DNA of 64,000 bases, from NCBI GenBank assembly GCA_041600415.1, contig JBFIKF010000005.1:248001-312000 (forward strand), written 5' to 3'. The translations under genes and the position numbers were made by a program. This DNA comes from JBFJKD01 sp041600415. Lineage in GTDB: Bacteria > Pseudomonadota > Gammaproteobacteria > Pseudomonadales > Porticoccaceae. The notes under the pieces were generated by a model. That model did no database searches. It was given only the letters and a program-made list of their open reading frames with translations, and had not been told where the DNA came from. Positions 55,399-64,000 of this stretch are shown here, piece by piece. Within the stretch, counting starts at the first letter, position 1; each line of letters opens with the position of its first letter.

Positions 55399-55764
55399 AT
55401 GATGATGATTGCGGGCGATTCTGATACGTCGACGGTTACGTCGGCTGGCGACAGGCTGGCGGTGGAAGTGGCCTGTGCCCTGCCCGAGCGGCAAAAAATA
55501 GTGAAATTGACGGTGTCTCCCGGCACCACGGCGCGGCAGGCGGTGCGGCTCTCGAATATCGCGGCGGCTTTTCCGGAAGTTGACGTGGACAGTGCGCCGC
55601 TGGGGATATTTGGTCAGTTGCTCGGTAGCAAAGGTTTGCCAAGCGCGGAGCAGTATGTATTACAGCCCCTGGACAGGGTGGAAATCTACCGCCCGCTAAA
55701 AATCGACCCCAAGGAAGTGCGCAAACAGCGCGCGGCGCGCGCCCAGCAACAGCGCGGCAATTAG
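55399..55764 (+). CDS. rnfH: RnfH family ubiquitin-like protein (RatB)
   Basis: A 121-residue beta-grasp protein of the RnfH/RatB family (UPF0125). LAVEVACALPERQKIVKLTV opens the fold, GIFGQLLGSKG is the internal signature and RVEIYRPLKIDPKEVRKQRA the end. The function is unproven; in E. coli the ratA-ratB pair is called a toxin-antitoxin-like unit. The start could be ATG 55399 or the next two Met codons. It converges with bamE. Confidence 0.93.
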   Translation: MMMIAGDSDTSTVTSAGDRLAVEVACALPERQKIVKLTVSPGTTARQAVRLSNIAAAFPEVDVDSAPLGIFGQLLGSKGLPSAEQYVLQPLDRVEIYRPLKIDPKEVRKQRAARAQQQRGN

Positions 55765-55868
55765 CTGGCGCTGTGACAGGCGTAGTATTGAGTAGATAAG
55801 CCGGATGCTCTTAGGCTGTTGTACAGACCGAGAACTGTGTCGAACCTGACGTTGAGGAACAGTAGTCG

Positions 55869-56312
55869 TTAATCGGGAACCGGGACGGCGATCGGGCCGC
55901 TTTCCAGCAGGTCGTCGCCCAGCAGGGTTTCATCTTCAAGATCTTGCGGGGAGCTGCCAGCGGCGAGGGCACCTTTCGAGGGTGCGTAATCACCGCTGAA
56001 GTGGCTGAGTTTTTCGTTGGTGAAGTACACGGAAACACGCTCGCGCAGTTCTTTGCCGGAAGGCATTTTGAGGCTGAACAGATAATCCCAGCGATCCTGG
56101 TTAAAGGTGTCCGCGATCAATGGCGTGCCAAGCACGTATCTGACCTGTGAGCGGGTCATGCCGGGGCGCAACTGGTCTATCATCTCCTGGGTGATGATAT
56201 TACCTTGCTGGATAGGAATTTTGTGGACCCCAGGAAACTGGAAGTAGGAGCAACCAACCAGCGACATAGCCAGTATAGCCAGGACAAAAAGGCGGGAGAT
56301 TGGCGACATCAT
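55869..56312 (-). CDS. bamE: Outer-membrane assembly lipoprotein BamE
   Basis: A lipoprotein of about 147 residues. The lipobox is MSLVGCSY with the lipidated Cys near residue 20. The mature domain contains GNIITQEMIDQLRPGMTRSQ and VRYVLGTPLIADTFNQDRWD, the BamE core. A C-terminal extension of about 40 residues (after ALAAGSSPQ) is longer than in E. coli. BamE supports BamA and BamD in beta-barrel insertion. I start at ATG 56312 (another Met follows). It is divergent from fur, as in many gammaproteobacteria. Confidence 0.93.
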   Translation of the reverse strand: MMSPISRLFVLAILAMSLVGCSYFQFPGVHKIPIQQGNIITQEMIDQLRPGMTRSQVRYVLGTPLIADTFNQDRWDYLFSLKMPSGKELRERVSVYFTNEKLSHFSGDYAPSKGALAAGSSPQDLEDETLLGDDLLESGPIAVPVPD

Positions 56313-56383
56313 GGGGTTCCAGTGTGTGATTCGAACGGGGATAATACCCAATCCACAAATGAGTGAGAAGGGGCGGAGGGTAA

Positions 56384-56797
56384 ATGGCGACCGAAAATGA
56401 GGAATTAAAGAACGCCGGCCTCAAGGTCACTCACCCGCGGGTCAAGATTTTACAGGTGTTGGAGCACGCCGACGAACCGCATATGAGCGCCGAAGACGTC
56501 TACAGAAAACTTCTGAGTACCGGCGAAGATGTAGGTATCGCCACCGTGTATCGGGTGTTGACCCAGTTTGAAACCGCAGGGCTGGTGGTGCGCCACAGTT
56601 TTGACAATGGACCTGCGGTGTACGAAATGGATCGCGGCGAACACCACGATCATATGGTGTGCACGCAAACCGGTCGGGTTATCGAGTTTCACAACGACGA
56701 AATAGAGAGTATCCAGACCCGCCTCGCGGCGGATCAGGGGTATGACATTGTCGGTCATAGCCTGGTGCTCTATGTACGACCCAAGCGTAATCCCTGA
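56384..56797 (+). CDS. fur: Ferric uptake regulator
   Basis: A 137-residue Fur repressor. The winged helix occupies residues 1-80 (RVKILQVLEH, VGIATVYRVLTQFE as recognition helix). The dimerisation domain carries the metal motif GEHHDHMVC. The first structural CxxC found in E. coli Fur is reduced to CTQT, as in pseudomonad Fur proteins that lack that zinc site. It regulates iron uptake; the TonB receptor at 1324 is a conceivable target, but no convincing Fur box was seen there. Confidence 0.95.
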   Translation: MATENEELKNAGLKVTHPRVKILQVLEHADEPHMSAEDVYRKLLSTGEDVGIATVYRVLTQFETAGLVVRHSFDNGPAVYEMDRGEHHDHMVCTQTGRVIEFHNDEIESIQTRLAADQGYDIVGHSLVLYVRPKRNP

Positions 56798-56889
56798 TGT
56801 GTAAACCTGTGCCCCTGTAAGGTGCTGGCGACAGCGCCGCGTATTACATTTGACGAGTCCGCAGTCGCGGTTCAGCGAAGGAGAAATGA

Positions 56890-58017
56890 GTGGAAGATAT
56901 TAGTTTACAGTCAAAAATAGACGTTTTGACCGAAGAGCAGGTAATGATTCAGGACAGCGCGGTGGCGTTTATTTCTCGCGATCAGGAATTAAAAACGGTA
57001 CGCGCCAATCGCTTCAATCAGCCTGGGTACGATAGTAATACCTGGCAGGAAATGGCGGATTCGGGCTGGCTAGGGTTTTTATTACCCGAAGAGTACGACG
57101 GCATGGGGCTCTCGTTTTCCGATCTGACGGTGCTGTTAATTCAGTTGGGTAAGGGTCTGGTGCCAGCGCCCTATGTTGCCACGATTGTGGTTGCGGCGGG
57201 CGTTGTGGCTGCGGGGGATAACGACGCATACAAACGCGCCAGGCTGCCCGAGCTGGTGAGCGGCAAATGGAAACCGGCACTGGCGTGGCAGGAAGAGCGT
57301 GCCAGTATGGCCGTCACTGCCCGCAATGTAGTGTGTGACGGCAGAAAATTGCGGGGTAGCAAAGTATTTGTGCCCGACGCTGGCGGTGCCGATGAATTTA
57401 TTGTTTCGGCAAAGACCGTGGACGGCACCGCTCTGTACGCGGTGGCGAAAGATGCGCCAGGCCTGACCATTAACTACGAGCAACGGGTTGACGGCGGGTT
57501 TTATGGCCATCTGACATTTGACAATACGCCGGTCGGTGAACAAGTGGCATCGGCTGCGGTTGCCGAACAACTACTGGAGCGAGCGCTGGATGAGGGGCGT
57601 GTCGCGGCCAGCGCGGAGTTACTGGGAGTGATGACCCGCGCGCTGGAAATCAGCGTTGATTATATTTCCCAGCGGGTGCAGTTCGATAAACCCATCGGCA
57701 GCTTTCAGGTCTTGCAGCATCGGGCGGTGGACCTGTTTGTGCTCACCGAAATTTCCCGTTCCGTACTGTTACAAACGGCGACCCTGTACGATTCGGAGGC
57801 AGACGACAAGGCGCGCGCGGTGGCGGCAAGTCAGGTTAAGGCGCGCTGTTCGGATGCTGCGCTTACCGTGGGTAAGGACGCCATTCAGTTCCACGGCGGC
57901 ATCGGCTATACCGACGAATGTAATATCGGTTTGTACCTTAAAAAGGCCATGTATCTTTCGTCCTGGCTCGGCAATGCCACCAGTCACCGTAAACGCTACG
58001 CAGAATTAGCGCTGTAA
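56890..58017 (+). CDS. Acyl-CoA dehydrogenase
   Basis: A 375-residue FAD enzyme starting at GTG 56890 after GAAGGAG. The fold is visible from the N-terminal helices, GFLLPEEYDGMGLSFSDL, the middle beta domain and the C-terminal QFHGGIGYTDECNIGLYLKK. The substrate-loop tryptophan and EPxAGSD block typical of active ACADs are not found (ALAWQEERASMAV instead). This suggests the partner subunit of a heteromeric ACAD, as with some steroid side-chain dehydrogenases. Encoded next to two further ACAD genes. Substrate unknown. Confidence 0.85.
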   Translation: MEDISLQSKIDVLTEEQVMIQDSAVAFISRDQELKTVRANRFNQPGYDSNTWQEMADSGWLGFLLPEEYDGMGLSFSDLTVLLIQLGKGLVPAPYVATIVVAAGVVAAGDNDAYKRARLPELVSGKWKPALAWQEERASMAVTARNVVCDGRKLRGSKVFVPDAGGADEFIVSAKTVDGTALYAVAKDAPGLTINYEQRVDGGFYGHLTFDNTPVGEQVASAAVAEQLLERALDEGRVAASAELLGVMTRALEISVDYISQRVQFDKPIGSFQVLQHRAVDLFVLTEISRSVLLQTATLYDSEADDKARAVAASQVKARCSDAALTVGKDAIQFHGGIGYTDECNIGLYLKKAMYLSSWLGNATSHRKRYAELAL

Positions 58018-58046
58018 GCGCCCACAATTTGAGGTTTATTGATTAC

Positions 58047-59195
58047 ATGACAGATTACAACAGCATGAGTGATGACGACTTTCGTGTGATGGTGCGCGAG
58101 TGGTTGAAGGAAAATTATCCCGACAAATTACGTTTTTTGCCGCACCGCATGCACTGGGACGAGTGCGGCGACTGGTACATGGCCCTGTCGAAAAAGGGCT
58201 GGTTGGCGCCGGGTTGGCCGGTGGAATACGGCGGTATGGGACTGAATGCCAACAAACTGCTGATTATGCTGGACGAGATCGAATCCCAGGGGGTAGGGCG
58301 CACGCCGGATCAGGGCATGACCATGGTAGGTCCATTGTTGATTCAGCACGGCACACCCGAGCAGCAGGCCTTTTATCTACCGAAAATTCTGTCCGGCGAA
58401 CATATCTGGTGTCAGGGTTATTCCGAGCCGGGTGCCGGTTCCGATTTGGCCAGCTTGCGTACCAGTGCGGTGCGCGACGGCGACCACTATGTGGTTAACG
58501 GCCACAAAATATGGACCACCCTGGCGATGGACGCCAATATGATTTTTATGTTGGTACGCACTCGCAAGGACGGTAAAAAACAGGAGGGCATTACCTTTTT
58601 GCTGGTGCCCATGGACACCCCCGGCATCACCGTGCGCCCAATCGACAATCTCGGTTTGCACGACGAATTTGCGGAGGTGTTTTTCGATGACGTGCGCGTG
58701 CCGGTCGCCAATGTTGTGGGTGGCGAAAATAATGGCTGGACTATCGCCAAGGCGCTGCTCGGTCACGAGCGCATATTTATTGGCAGCCCCAAAATGGCGT
58801 CCCTGGCGATGGTGCGTTTAAAAGCCCTGGCCGAAGCGTCGGGTTTGTTTGCAGATGCGGTATTTACTGATCGCTACGCGCAGCTGCGCATGGATATCGA
58901 GGATCTCGGCGCTGCCTACAAACGCTTCGTAAACGTACTCAAGCGCGGTGGACAGATTGGTGCCGAAGTGTCCATGTTGAAAATCTGGAATACGGAAACC
59001 CAGCAGCGAGTGGCGGATTTAATGCTCGAAGCGGGCGGTGAATACGGCGGCGTGCAGGACGGTATGCAAACCGCGTCGGCGCGGGTGAGCGCCGCCGGTG
59101 AGTTTATCGGCTCTCGTCCCACCACGATTTATGGTGGCAGCAACCAGATTCAACGCAATATTCTCGCCAAAGCGGTGCTGCGACTGCCCAGCTGA
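58047..59195 (+). CDS. Acyl-CoA dehydrogenase
   Basis: A 382-residue ACAD from ATG 58047 (AGGTTT before it; an upstream TTG adds six residues). It has WCQGYSEPGAGSDLASL (flavin/substrate loop), IWTTLAMDANMIFMLVRT, VPMDTPGI and the C-terminal TTIYGGSNQIQRNILAK. The usual catalytic Glu position of short/medium-chain ACADs (YEG) is Gly (YGG). It is about 60 percent identical by eye to the next ACAD, so the two arose by duplication. It belongs to the same operon-like set. Confidence 0.88.
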   Translation: MTDYNSMSDDDFRVMVREWLKENYPDKLRFLPHRMHWDECGDWYMALSKKGWLAPGWPVEYGGMGLNANKLLIMLDEIESQGVGRTPDQGMTMVGPLLIQHGTPEQQAFYLPKILSGEHIWCQGYSEPGAGSDLASLRTSAVRDGDHYVVNGHKIWTTLAMDANMIFMLVRTRKDGKKQEGITFLLVPMDTPGITVRPIDNLGLHDEFAEVFFDDVRVPVANVVGGENNGWTIAKALLGHERIFIGSPKMASLAMVRLKALAEASGLFADAVFTDRYAQLRMDIEDLGAAYKRFVNVLKRGGQIGAEVSMLKIWNTETQQRVADLMLEAGGEYGGVQDGMQTASARVSAAGEFIGSRPTTIYGGSNQIQRNILAKAVLRLPS

Positions 59196-59245
59196 CAGCA
59201 CCTGCGGCGACCACGCCAGGCAAATAAAAATCTACGTGGGTTGAC

Positions 59246-60376
59246 GTGAACGACGAACAATTTCGCCTGGAAGTCAGGGAGTGGCTGGAGGCCAATTTCC
59301 CGCGGGAGTGGCGCTTTCCGTCCCGCCGTATCGGTTTTGTGCAGGGCATGCCCTGGCATCAAAAGCTGAACGAAAAAGGCTGGGTGGCGCCGGGTTGGCC
59401 AAAAGCCTACGGTGGCATGGGATTGAGTGCCTACCAACAGGTGATTTTTCAGGAGGAGCTGGATCGCATCGGCGCGTTTATGCTGCCGAATTTCGGCGTG
59501 ACCATGCTCGGCCCCCTGCTGTTGCGTTACGGCACCGAGGAACAGAAAGCGCGCTACCTGCCGAAAATCCTGTCGGGGGAGGAGCTCTGGTGCCAGGGTT
59601 ACTCCGAACCCGGTGCCGGTTCGGATCTGGCCAGTTTAAGAATGTCAGCCGAAGAGGATGGCGACGAGTACGTCATCAATGGGCAGAAAATCTGGACCAC
59701 CATGGCGCAGCAGGCCAATATGATTTTTCTGCTGGTGCGCACCGATAAAAAAGCCAAAAAGCAGGAAGGCATCAGTTTTCTGCTGGTGCCCATGGACAGT
59801 CCGGGTATCACTGTGCGGGAAATTGACAATATCGGTGGCTATTCGGAATTTTGCGAGGTGTTTTTTGACGAAGTGCGCGCGCCCCGTACCAATATGGTGG
59901 GCGAGGTCAATCAGGGCTGGACCATGGCCAAGGCGTTGCTCGGTGCGGAACGTATTTTGCTCGGTAGTCCGAAGCTGGCCAAATATCCCCTGCAACGATT
60001 AGAGGCATTGGCGCGGGACCTGAACCTGTTCAATAATCCGGTCTTTACCGACCGTTTTACCGGGCTGTATATGGAAGTAGAAGATCTGACCGCGGCTTAC
60101 GTACGGTTTCTGGAAGTGCTACGCCGCGGTGACCAGCTGGGTCCGGAAGTGTCCATTCTCAAGCTTGCTGTCACCGAAATATTCCAGCGGGTGGCGGATC
60201 TGGTGCTCGACGCGGCGGGTGAATACGGCGCCACCGAGGCGGTACTGACGCTGTCAGATGGGTCCGGGTTTAAGCCAGTCAATCCCTATTACACCGCTCG
60301 ACCGGCAACCATCTACGGCGGTTCCAGCGAAATCCAGAAAAATATTCTGGCCAAGGCTGTGCTGCGGTTGCCTTAG
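59246..60376 (+). CDS. Acyl-CoA dehydrogenase
   Basis: A 376-residue ACAD starting at GTG 59246. Blocks include WCQGYSEPGAGSDLASLRMS, IWTTMAQQANMIFLLVRT, VPMDSPGITVREIDNIGG and the C-terminal TIYGGSSEIQKNILAK, nearly parallel to its upstream neighbour. It also has Gly where the YEG-type catalytic Glu would be. Together with the two preceding ACAD genes it suggests degradation of an unusual (branched or ring-derived) acyl-CoA. Confidence 0.88.
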   Translation: MNDEQFRLEVREWLEANFPREWRFPSRRIGFVQGMPWHQKLNEKGWVAPGWPKAYGGMGLSAYQQVIFQEELDRIGAFMLPNFGVTMLGPLLLRYGTEEQKARYLPKILSGEELWCQGYSEPGAGSDLASLRMSAEEDGDEYVINGQKIWTTMAQQANMIFLLVRTDKKAKKQEGISFLLVPMDSPGITVREIDNIGGYSEFCEVFFDEVRAPRTNMVGEVNQGWTMAKALLGAERILLGSPKLAKYPLQRLEALARDLNLFNNPVFTDRFTGLYMEVEDLTAAYVRFLEVLRRGDQLGPEVSILKLAVTEIFQRVADLVLDAAGEYGATEAVLTLSDGSGFKPVNPYYTARPATIYGGSSEIQKNILAKAVLRLP

Positions 60377-60436
60377 CGCCATACGGCGGTGCAGACATTT
60401 CCTGTATCCGAAAGTGGGTCGCGACTTTCGGGCAGG

Positions 60437-60652
60437 CTAGAAAAGAGTCGGCTGCTGGATAACCCCCGCCACTACGTCCGCCAGCGATGCACACAGAATA
60501 TAGATGGCAATGATCGCTGCCCCCACTGCTAGCCCTAAAATAAACTGAGTATCCGACTCCTGTTGATCCGACGGGCATATGGGGTGTTCTCGTGCATTCG
60601 TCTCCGTGCACGGGTCTGATCCCAGACATTTGTCATGAATTTTACTAAACAT
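60437..60652 (-). CDS. Small single-pass membrane protein
   Basis: A 71-residue protein from ATG 60652, preceded by GGAGAGAATCTT. The N-terminal part has three Cys (CLGSDPCTE, PICPSD) and one helix follows (LGLAVGAAIIAIYILCASLA, residues about 42-61). No family recognised. The good ribosome-binding site and the sensible topology favour a real gene. Confidence 0.55.
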   Translation of the reverse strand: MFSKIHDKCLGSDPCTETNAREHPICPSDQQESDTQFILGLAVGAAIIAIYILCASLADVVAGVIQQPTLF

Positions 60653-60814
60653 AAGATTCTCTCCAGTTACGATTACATGAAAATATTTCAATTTGCTGGC
60701 TCGACCTTGGGCGCTGATTTATTTCCTCGTTGGCGAGCTAGCGTCCAATGTAAGGGCGAAATGGATGTGTGTAAATTATCGACAGTTGCAAATTAATCGT
60801 GCAAAAATGCACGA

Positions 60815-61690
60815 ATGAACGATTGGGATGATTTGCGATTTTTTCTGGCGGTTGCTCGAGAGGGTAGCATTACGGGCGCTGCGGCACTCCTCGGTGTTAA
60901 CCATTCCACGGTGTCGCGGCGCATCAATACCTACGAGAAGCGGCATGGCGTGCGCTTGTTCGAACGCCTGCACAGCGGTTACGCGATGACCCAGGCGGCG
61001 GAAAATATTTATCAACATGCGTTGCGTATTGAACAGCACGCTCAGAGCGTGGAGCGGGATCTGTTCGGCGTCGATCAGCGTCTCCAGGGCAAGCTCTGTA
61101 TAACGGTCTACCATGCCACTGCCCGGCATTTTTTGCTGCCCAATTTACCCGAATTCAGCCGCCGTTATCCCGACATCGACGTGGAGTTATTTATTACCAC
61201 TGCTGTTCGCGACCTCGCGGCCCGGGAAGCGGATATTGCAATCCGTGGGACCCCCAAACCACCGGATCATCTGGTGGGGAAAAAGGTCGCGGAATTCCAA
61301 CACGGCCTCTACACCTCCAGCGCTTACCAGCAAAGTGAGCTGACACGCGCTGCAGTGGTGCTGTGGCGCGACGATCCTGCTCTACCCGAGTGGGTGGCCA
61401 CGCACTGTCCCGGCGCGCGGGTGGCGTTGCGGGTAGACGATGTAGCGACCATGATTGGGGCGGTACAGCAGGGTATAGGTATGGCGCGGCTGCCTTGCTG
61501 GTTGGCGGACCTGCAGCCGGATTTGTTGCGTCTTACTGTCGATATTGAACAGAGTGGTTGGGGTTTGTGGGTACTGATTCACGCGGATTTGCGATCAACC
61601 GCTCGGGTCAGAGTGTGCCGTGACTTCCTGATTGATCTACTTGAGGGTCACAAGGATTTGTTTGAAGGCAGACAGTCCCGCTACCTGTAG
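60815..61690 (+). CDS. LysR-family transcriptional regulator
   Basis: A 291-residue LysR regulator. The N-terminal helix-turn-helix is DWDDLRFFLAVAREGSITGA through LGVNHSTVSRRINTYEKRHG; the periplasmic-binding-like effector domain begins near 90 with GKLCITVYHA. It probably controls itself or the ACAD genes to the left; the small membrane gene is divergent from it. The effector is unknown. Confidence 0.9.
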   Translation: MNDWDDLRFFLAVAREGSITGAAALLGVNHSTVSRRINTYEKRHGVRLFERLHSGYAMTQAAENIYQHALRIEQHAQSVERDLFGVDQRLQGKLCITVYHATARHFLLPNLPEFSRRYPDIDVELFITTAVRDLAAREADIAIRGTPKPPDHLVGKKVAEFQHGLYTSSAYQQSELTRAAVVLWRDDPALPEWVATHCPGARVALRVDDVATMIGAVQQGIGMARLPCWLADLQPDLLRLTVDIEQSGWGLWVLIHADLRSTARVRVCRDFLIDLLEGHKDLFEGRQSRYL

Positions 61691-61886
61691 ATCGCCGGTA
61701 ACGCCCGACTTCTCGATTTCAAAGTTTTCTGCGCATCATGGCCACCCTTTGAACCTATAAACCGCTACCAAAGTCGCAGAGCAATTAACAATTACAGGCT
61801 CGCCCCACTGTAGTTGGTCTGCATTAATGAACAGATATTTATTCGACGCTAGTCTGTGGGCTCACTTCACTTACAGGGACTTTGAT

Positions 61887-62240
61887 ATGAATGGGTTCAA
61901 AACGCTGGTACTGATTTTAGCAGTTGCACTTCCGGCAGCACTGGTGGCTGCACCGATGGGTGCCTCTGGAAAAATGGGTATGAAGAATATGCCCATGATG
62001 AAAACCCATATGGCAGAGATGAAGGCCGATATGGGAAAGATGGAGGCCGCCAGAAATGACGGTGAACGGATGCAAATCATGCAGGCCCATATGACTAAAA
62101 TGCACAACCATCTGGAAATGATGATGGGTATGATGGAAATGATAAACGCGCGGGATGGCGCGACGCATGCCGGTGCGCCAGCGGCAGAGGCACCTGGGAG
62201 TGACGTGCGCGGGCAGCACGCCCACGAACCTGCCGAGTAA
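61887..62240 (+). CDS. Secreted methionine/histidine-rich protein
   Basis: A 117-residue protein from ATG 61887 (CAGGGAC before it). The signal peptide covers residues 1-22 (VALPAALVAAP). The mature part is extraordinarily rich in Met and His, for example KMGMKNMPMMKTHMAEMK and KMHNHLEMMMGMMEM, with a helical heptad character. Such sequences bind copper or silver ions in periplasmic metal-handling proteins. No exact family was recognised, and copper binding is inferred from composition. Confidence 0.7.
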   Translation: MNGFKTLVLILAVALPAALVAAPMGASGKMGMKNMPMMKTHMAEMKADMGKMEAARNDGERMQIMQAHMTKMHNHLEMMMGMMEMINARDGATHAGAPAAEAPGSDVRGQHAHEPAE

Positions 62241-62325
62241 CTGCTTGGCGGGTCCGCCGGCGCAAAGGGCGGGAATTCCCCGTCGGGATAATCCTGTCAG
62301 ACAGCGCGCTGTGGCGCGCGCCAGG

Positions 62326-62811
62326 TCAGGGGTTGTTTTTACCTCGCCAGCCTTGATATTTGCGATGGACGCCGCGGGTCATGGACTGTGAATAGGCCTC
62401 CAGAATATCGACGCCAATCAATATTGCGACGACGACGATTGAGAGCTTGATAGCGGTCAGGGTGTGACCAATAGCAACTGTGACTCCGACTGCCGCCAGT
62501 GCCCAGATGGTTGCCGCGGAGGTAACGCCAAGAACCACGCCGTCCCGGGCGAGCATCACCCCGGCGCCGAGAAATCCGATGCCGGTAATCACCTGGCCGA
62601 TAACGCGCGAGGGGTCGGATGCAGCGGTGCTTACCGCCAGGGCGGCAACCACGAAGGCGTAGGTGCCAAGGATAATCAGCGATGAGGTGCGAATGCCCAC
62701 CGGCTTACCGCGTAACTGTCGCTCCAGGCCAATAATCGTGCCGCATAACAGGGCGGTGCCGATGGACGCCCACTCGTAGGGCTGAATATCCATCATATTA
62801 TCAATGGTCAC
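62326..62811 (-). CDS. MgtC/SapB-family membrane protein
   Basis: A 161-residue protein with four to five helices. GTALLCGTIIGLERQLRGKP and GIRTSSLIILGTYAFVVAAL are the MgtC core with the Glu-Arg pair. Short members without the C-terminal cytoplasmic domain are common; roles include modulation of F1Fo ATPase and growth under magnesium limitation. It is monocistronic, 90 bases beyond the recN end. Confidence 0.9.
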   Translation of the reverse strand: MTIDNMMDIQPYEWASIGTALLCGTIIGLERQLRGKPVGIRTSSLIILGTYAFVVAALAVSTAASDPSRVIGQVITGIGFLGAGVMLARDGVVLGVTSAATIWALAAVGVTVAIGHTLTAIKLSIVVVAILIGVDILEAYSQSMTRGVHRKYQGWRGKNNP

Positions 62812-62901
62812 AATTCACCTCCTGGATGCTGAGCGCGACACAGCGGCTATTTTTTAATCCCTTCACAACAATATTATTCTAGTGTCTGTTGGTATGTGCC
62901 T

Positions 62902-64000
62902 TCACTTCGCCATGCCCAGTGCAAGCATTTCTCTGGCATGGCCAAGGGACTGCTGACTGGCAGCGGCGCTGCCCAGCATGCGTGCAATCTCCGCGACTCG
63001 TGCCACTTCGTCGAGTACCCTGAGGTCGCTGGCAGCGTTGTCGGCACCCTGGGTTTTACTGGCGATAAAATGGTGGTGGGCGCAACTCGCCACCTGTGGC
63101 AGGTGCGTGATGCACAGGACCTGACCCTGTTCTCCCAGTTGGCGCAGCAGGCGTCCAATAACGTTCCCGGTGGCGCCACCCACACCCACATCGACCTCGT
63201 CAAACACCAGTACTGGAATCGTCGAGCGCTGGGCAGCCACGACCTGGATAGCCAGGCTAACCCGCGACAGTTCGCCTCCCGAAGCAATTTTTGCCAGGGG
63301 ACGGTGTGGTTGTCCCGGGTTGGTGGAAATCAATAATTCCACTGTTTCCATGCCCTCTGCGCCAAAGCCGCCACCGGCGAGCGGCTGTAATGGCATTTCT
63401 ACAGTGGCGCTGGCCATTGCCATGGCGGCCAGTTGCTGGTTTATGGCCAGTACAAATTTCTGCGCGGCTTTGCTACGAGCCGCACTTAATTTTTTGGCGC
63501 AGCGTCGGTACTCAGTTTCCAGTTGGGCAACGTTGGCGTGCAATTTTTCAATGTCATTATTTTCGTCAGCGAGGGCGCGCAGTTCATCTGCCAGTTGAGC
63601 ATGAGTGTCGCACAGTTGCTCGGGACGAATACGATGTTTACGCGCTAGTTCGTACACCGCGCTCAGTCGGTCCTCGACCTGTTGCAAACGATTCGGATCC
63701 AGGTCCACGCTGTCCAGATAGCGTTGCAAGGCGGAGACCACTTCCTGCACCTGAATACCCGCCGACACCAGCAGCTCACGCGCCTCGTGCAAGGTGCCAG
63801 TTGTTTCCGTAATAGCGTCAATCAGGTGCTGCGCCCGGCCCAGTTGGGTGAGCAAATCGGACGGCGCGTCGCTATCGTCGGCACCCGCGCATAACCCGAT
63901 AAGTTCTCTACCCTGCTCGAGCACCACATCGACATTGGCAAGCAGGCGCTGTTGTTCTTCGAGCTGTTCCAGCTCCCCTTGCGCAAGCCCGAGGTGATCA
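62902..64000 (-). CDS. recN: DNA repair protein RecN, N-terminal part outside window
   Basis: The C-terminal 366 or so residues of RecN, an SMC-like ATPase in double-strand break repair. Helices of the coiled coil (EQLCDTHAQLADELRALADE) lead to the ATPase lobe with IASGGELSRVSLAIQVVAA (signature), VLVFDEVDVGVGG (Walker B) and VLCITHLPQVAS (H-loop). The frame is open to the right edge without a start, so the gene continues beyond 64000. In gammaproteobacteria recN near fur and bamE is the usual setting. Confidence 0.95.
   Translation of the reverse strand, partial: DHLGLAQGELEQLEEQQRLLANVDVVLEQGRELIGLCAGADDSDAPSDLLTQLGRAQHLIDAITETTGTLHEARELLVSAGIQVQEVVSALQRYLDSVDLDPNRLQQVEDRLSAVYELARKHRIRPEQLCDTHAQLADELRALADENNDIEKLHANVAQLETEYRRCAKKLSAARSKAAQKFVLAINQQLAAMAMASATVEMPLQPLAGGGFGAEGMETVELLISTNPGQPHRPLAKIASGGELSRVSLAIQVVAAQRSTIPVLVFDEVDVGVGGATGNVIGRLLRQLGEQGQVLCITHLPQVASCAHHHFIASKTQGADNAASDLRVLDEVARVAEIARMLGSAAASQQSLGHAREMLALGMAK

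Overview
The window is chromosomal DNA of a heterotrophic, probably marine gammaproteobacterium. The right end has a typical gammaproteobacterial housekeeping run: ssrA (tmRNA), smpB, ratA, rnfH, bamE, fur and recN. The wealth of short-chain dehydrogenases, acyl-CoA dehydrogenases, a luciferase-type monooxygenase and a TonB receptor resembles Cellvibrionales/Spongiibacteraceae-like bacteria. That placement is inference and no species can be named. The backbone is moderately GC-rich; the 31-50 kb region is visibly more AT-rich with different codon use.

Layout. 0-3.4 kb: minus-strand operon of a TonB-dependent receptor, a YfiR-type periplasmic protein and a CHASE8/HAMP membrane sensor cut by the window edge, probably a c-di-GMP signalling unit. 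4.1-16.2 kb: oxidative catabolic cluster (alpha/beta hydrolase, luciferase-like monooxygenase, three intact short-chain dehydrogenases plus one remnant, metallo-beta-lactamase-fold hydrolase, MFS transporter, D-aminoacylase-type amidohydrolase, aldo/keto reductase), two dodecins and a monooxygenase remnant. 16.3-22.8 kb: small membrane and secreted proteins, a HAD phosphatase, ptsP, and an ATP-grasp/GNAT pair. 22.9-30.8 kb: inorganic-anion/bicarbonate cluster with two SulP transporters, two tandem universal stress proteins, an SbtA-type permease with an SbtB-type PII partner, and a sulfotransferase. 52-64 kb: ssrA-smpB region, Na+ symporter, ratA-rnfH, bamE/fur, three acyl-CoA dehydrogenases, LysR regulator, MgtC and recN.

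The accessory region (about 31-52 kb) is a defence island next to the 3' end of ssrA. Its left half is a phosphorothioation module of the Ssp type: sspA (cysteine desulfurase), divergent from sspB (DUF4007), sspC (large ATPase) and sspD (PP-loop sulfurtransferase-like). Converging on it is a tightly packed eight-gene minus-strand operon. In order it encodes a ribbon-helix-helix protein, a PLD-helicase fusion, an 81-residue protein, an SMC/DndD-like ATPase, a 153-residue protein, a protein with both an HSP90/MORC-like ATPase and a histidine-kinase core, a receiver-domain protein, and a protein with a C-terminal Mrr-like nuclease domain. The first five resemble an SspFGH/DndFGH-like restriction arm. 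The last three look like a phosphorelay driving a nuclease and are the best candidate for an undescribed effector or control arm. No SspE-like (DUF262) protein and no integrase are visible.

Between the island and ssrA lie degenerate copies of the ssrA 3' end and terminator, a gene for an apparently exported methyltransferase-like protein, and the tail of an IS3-family transposase. These mark repeated insertions at ssrA.
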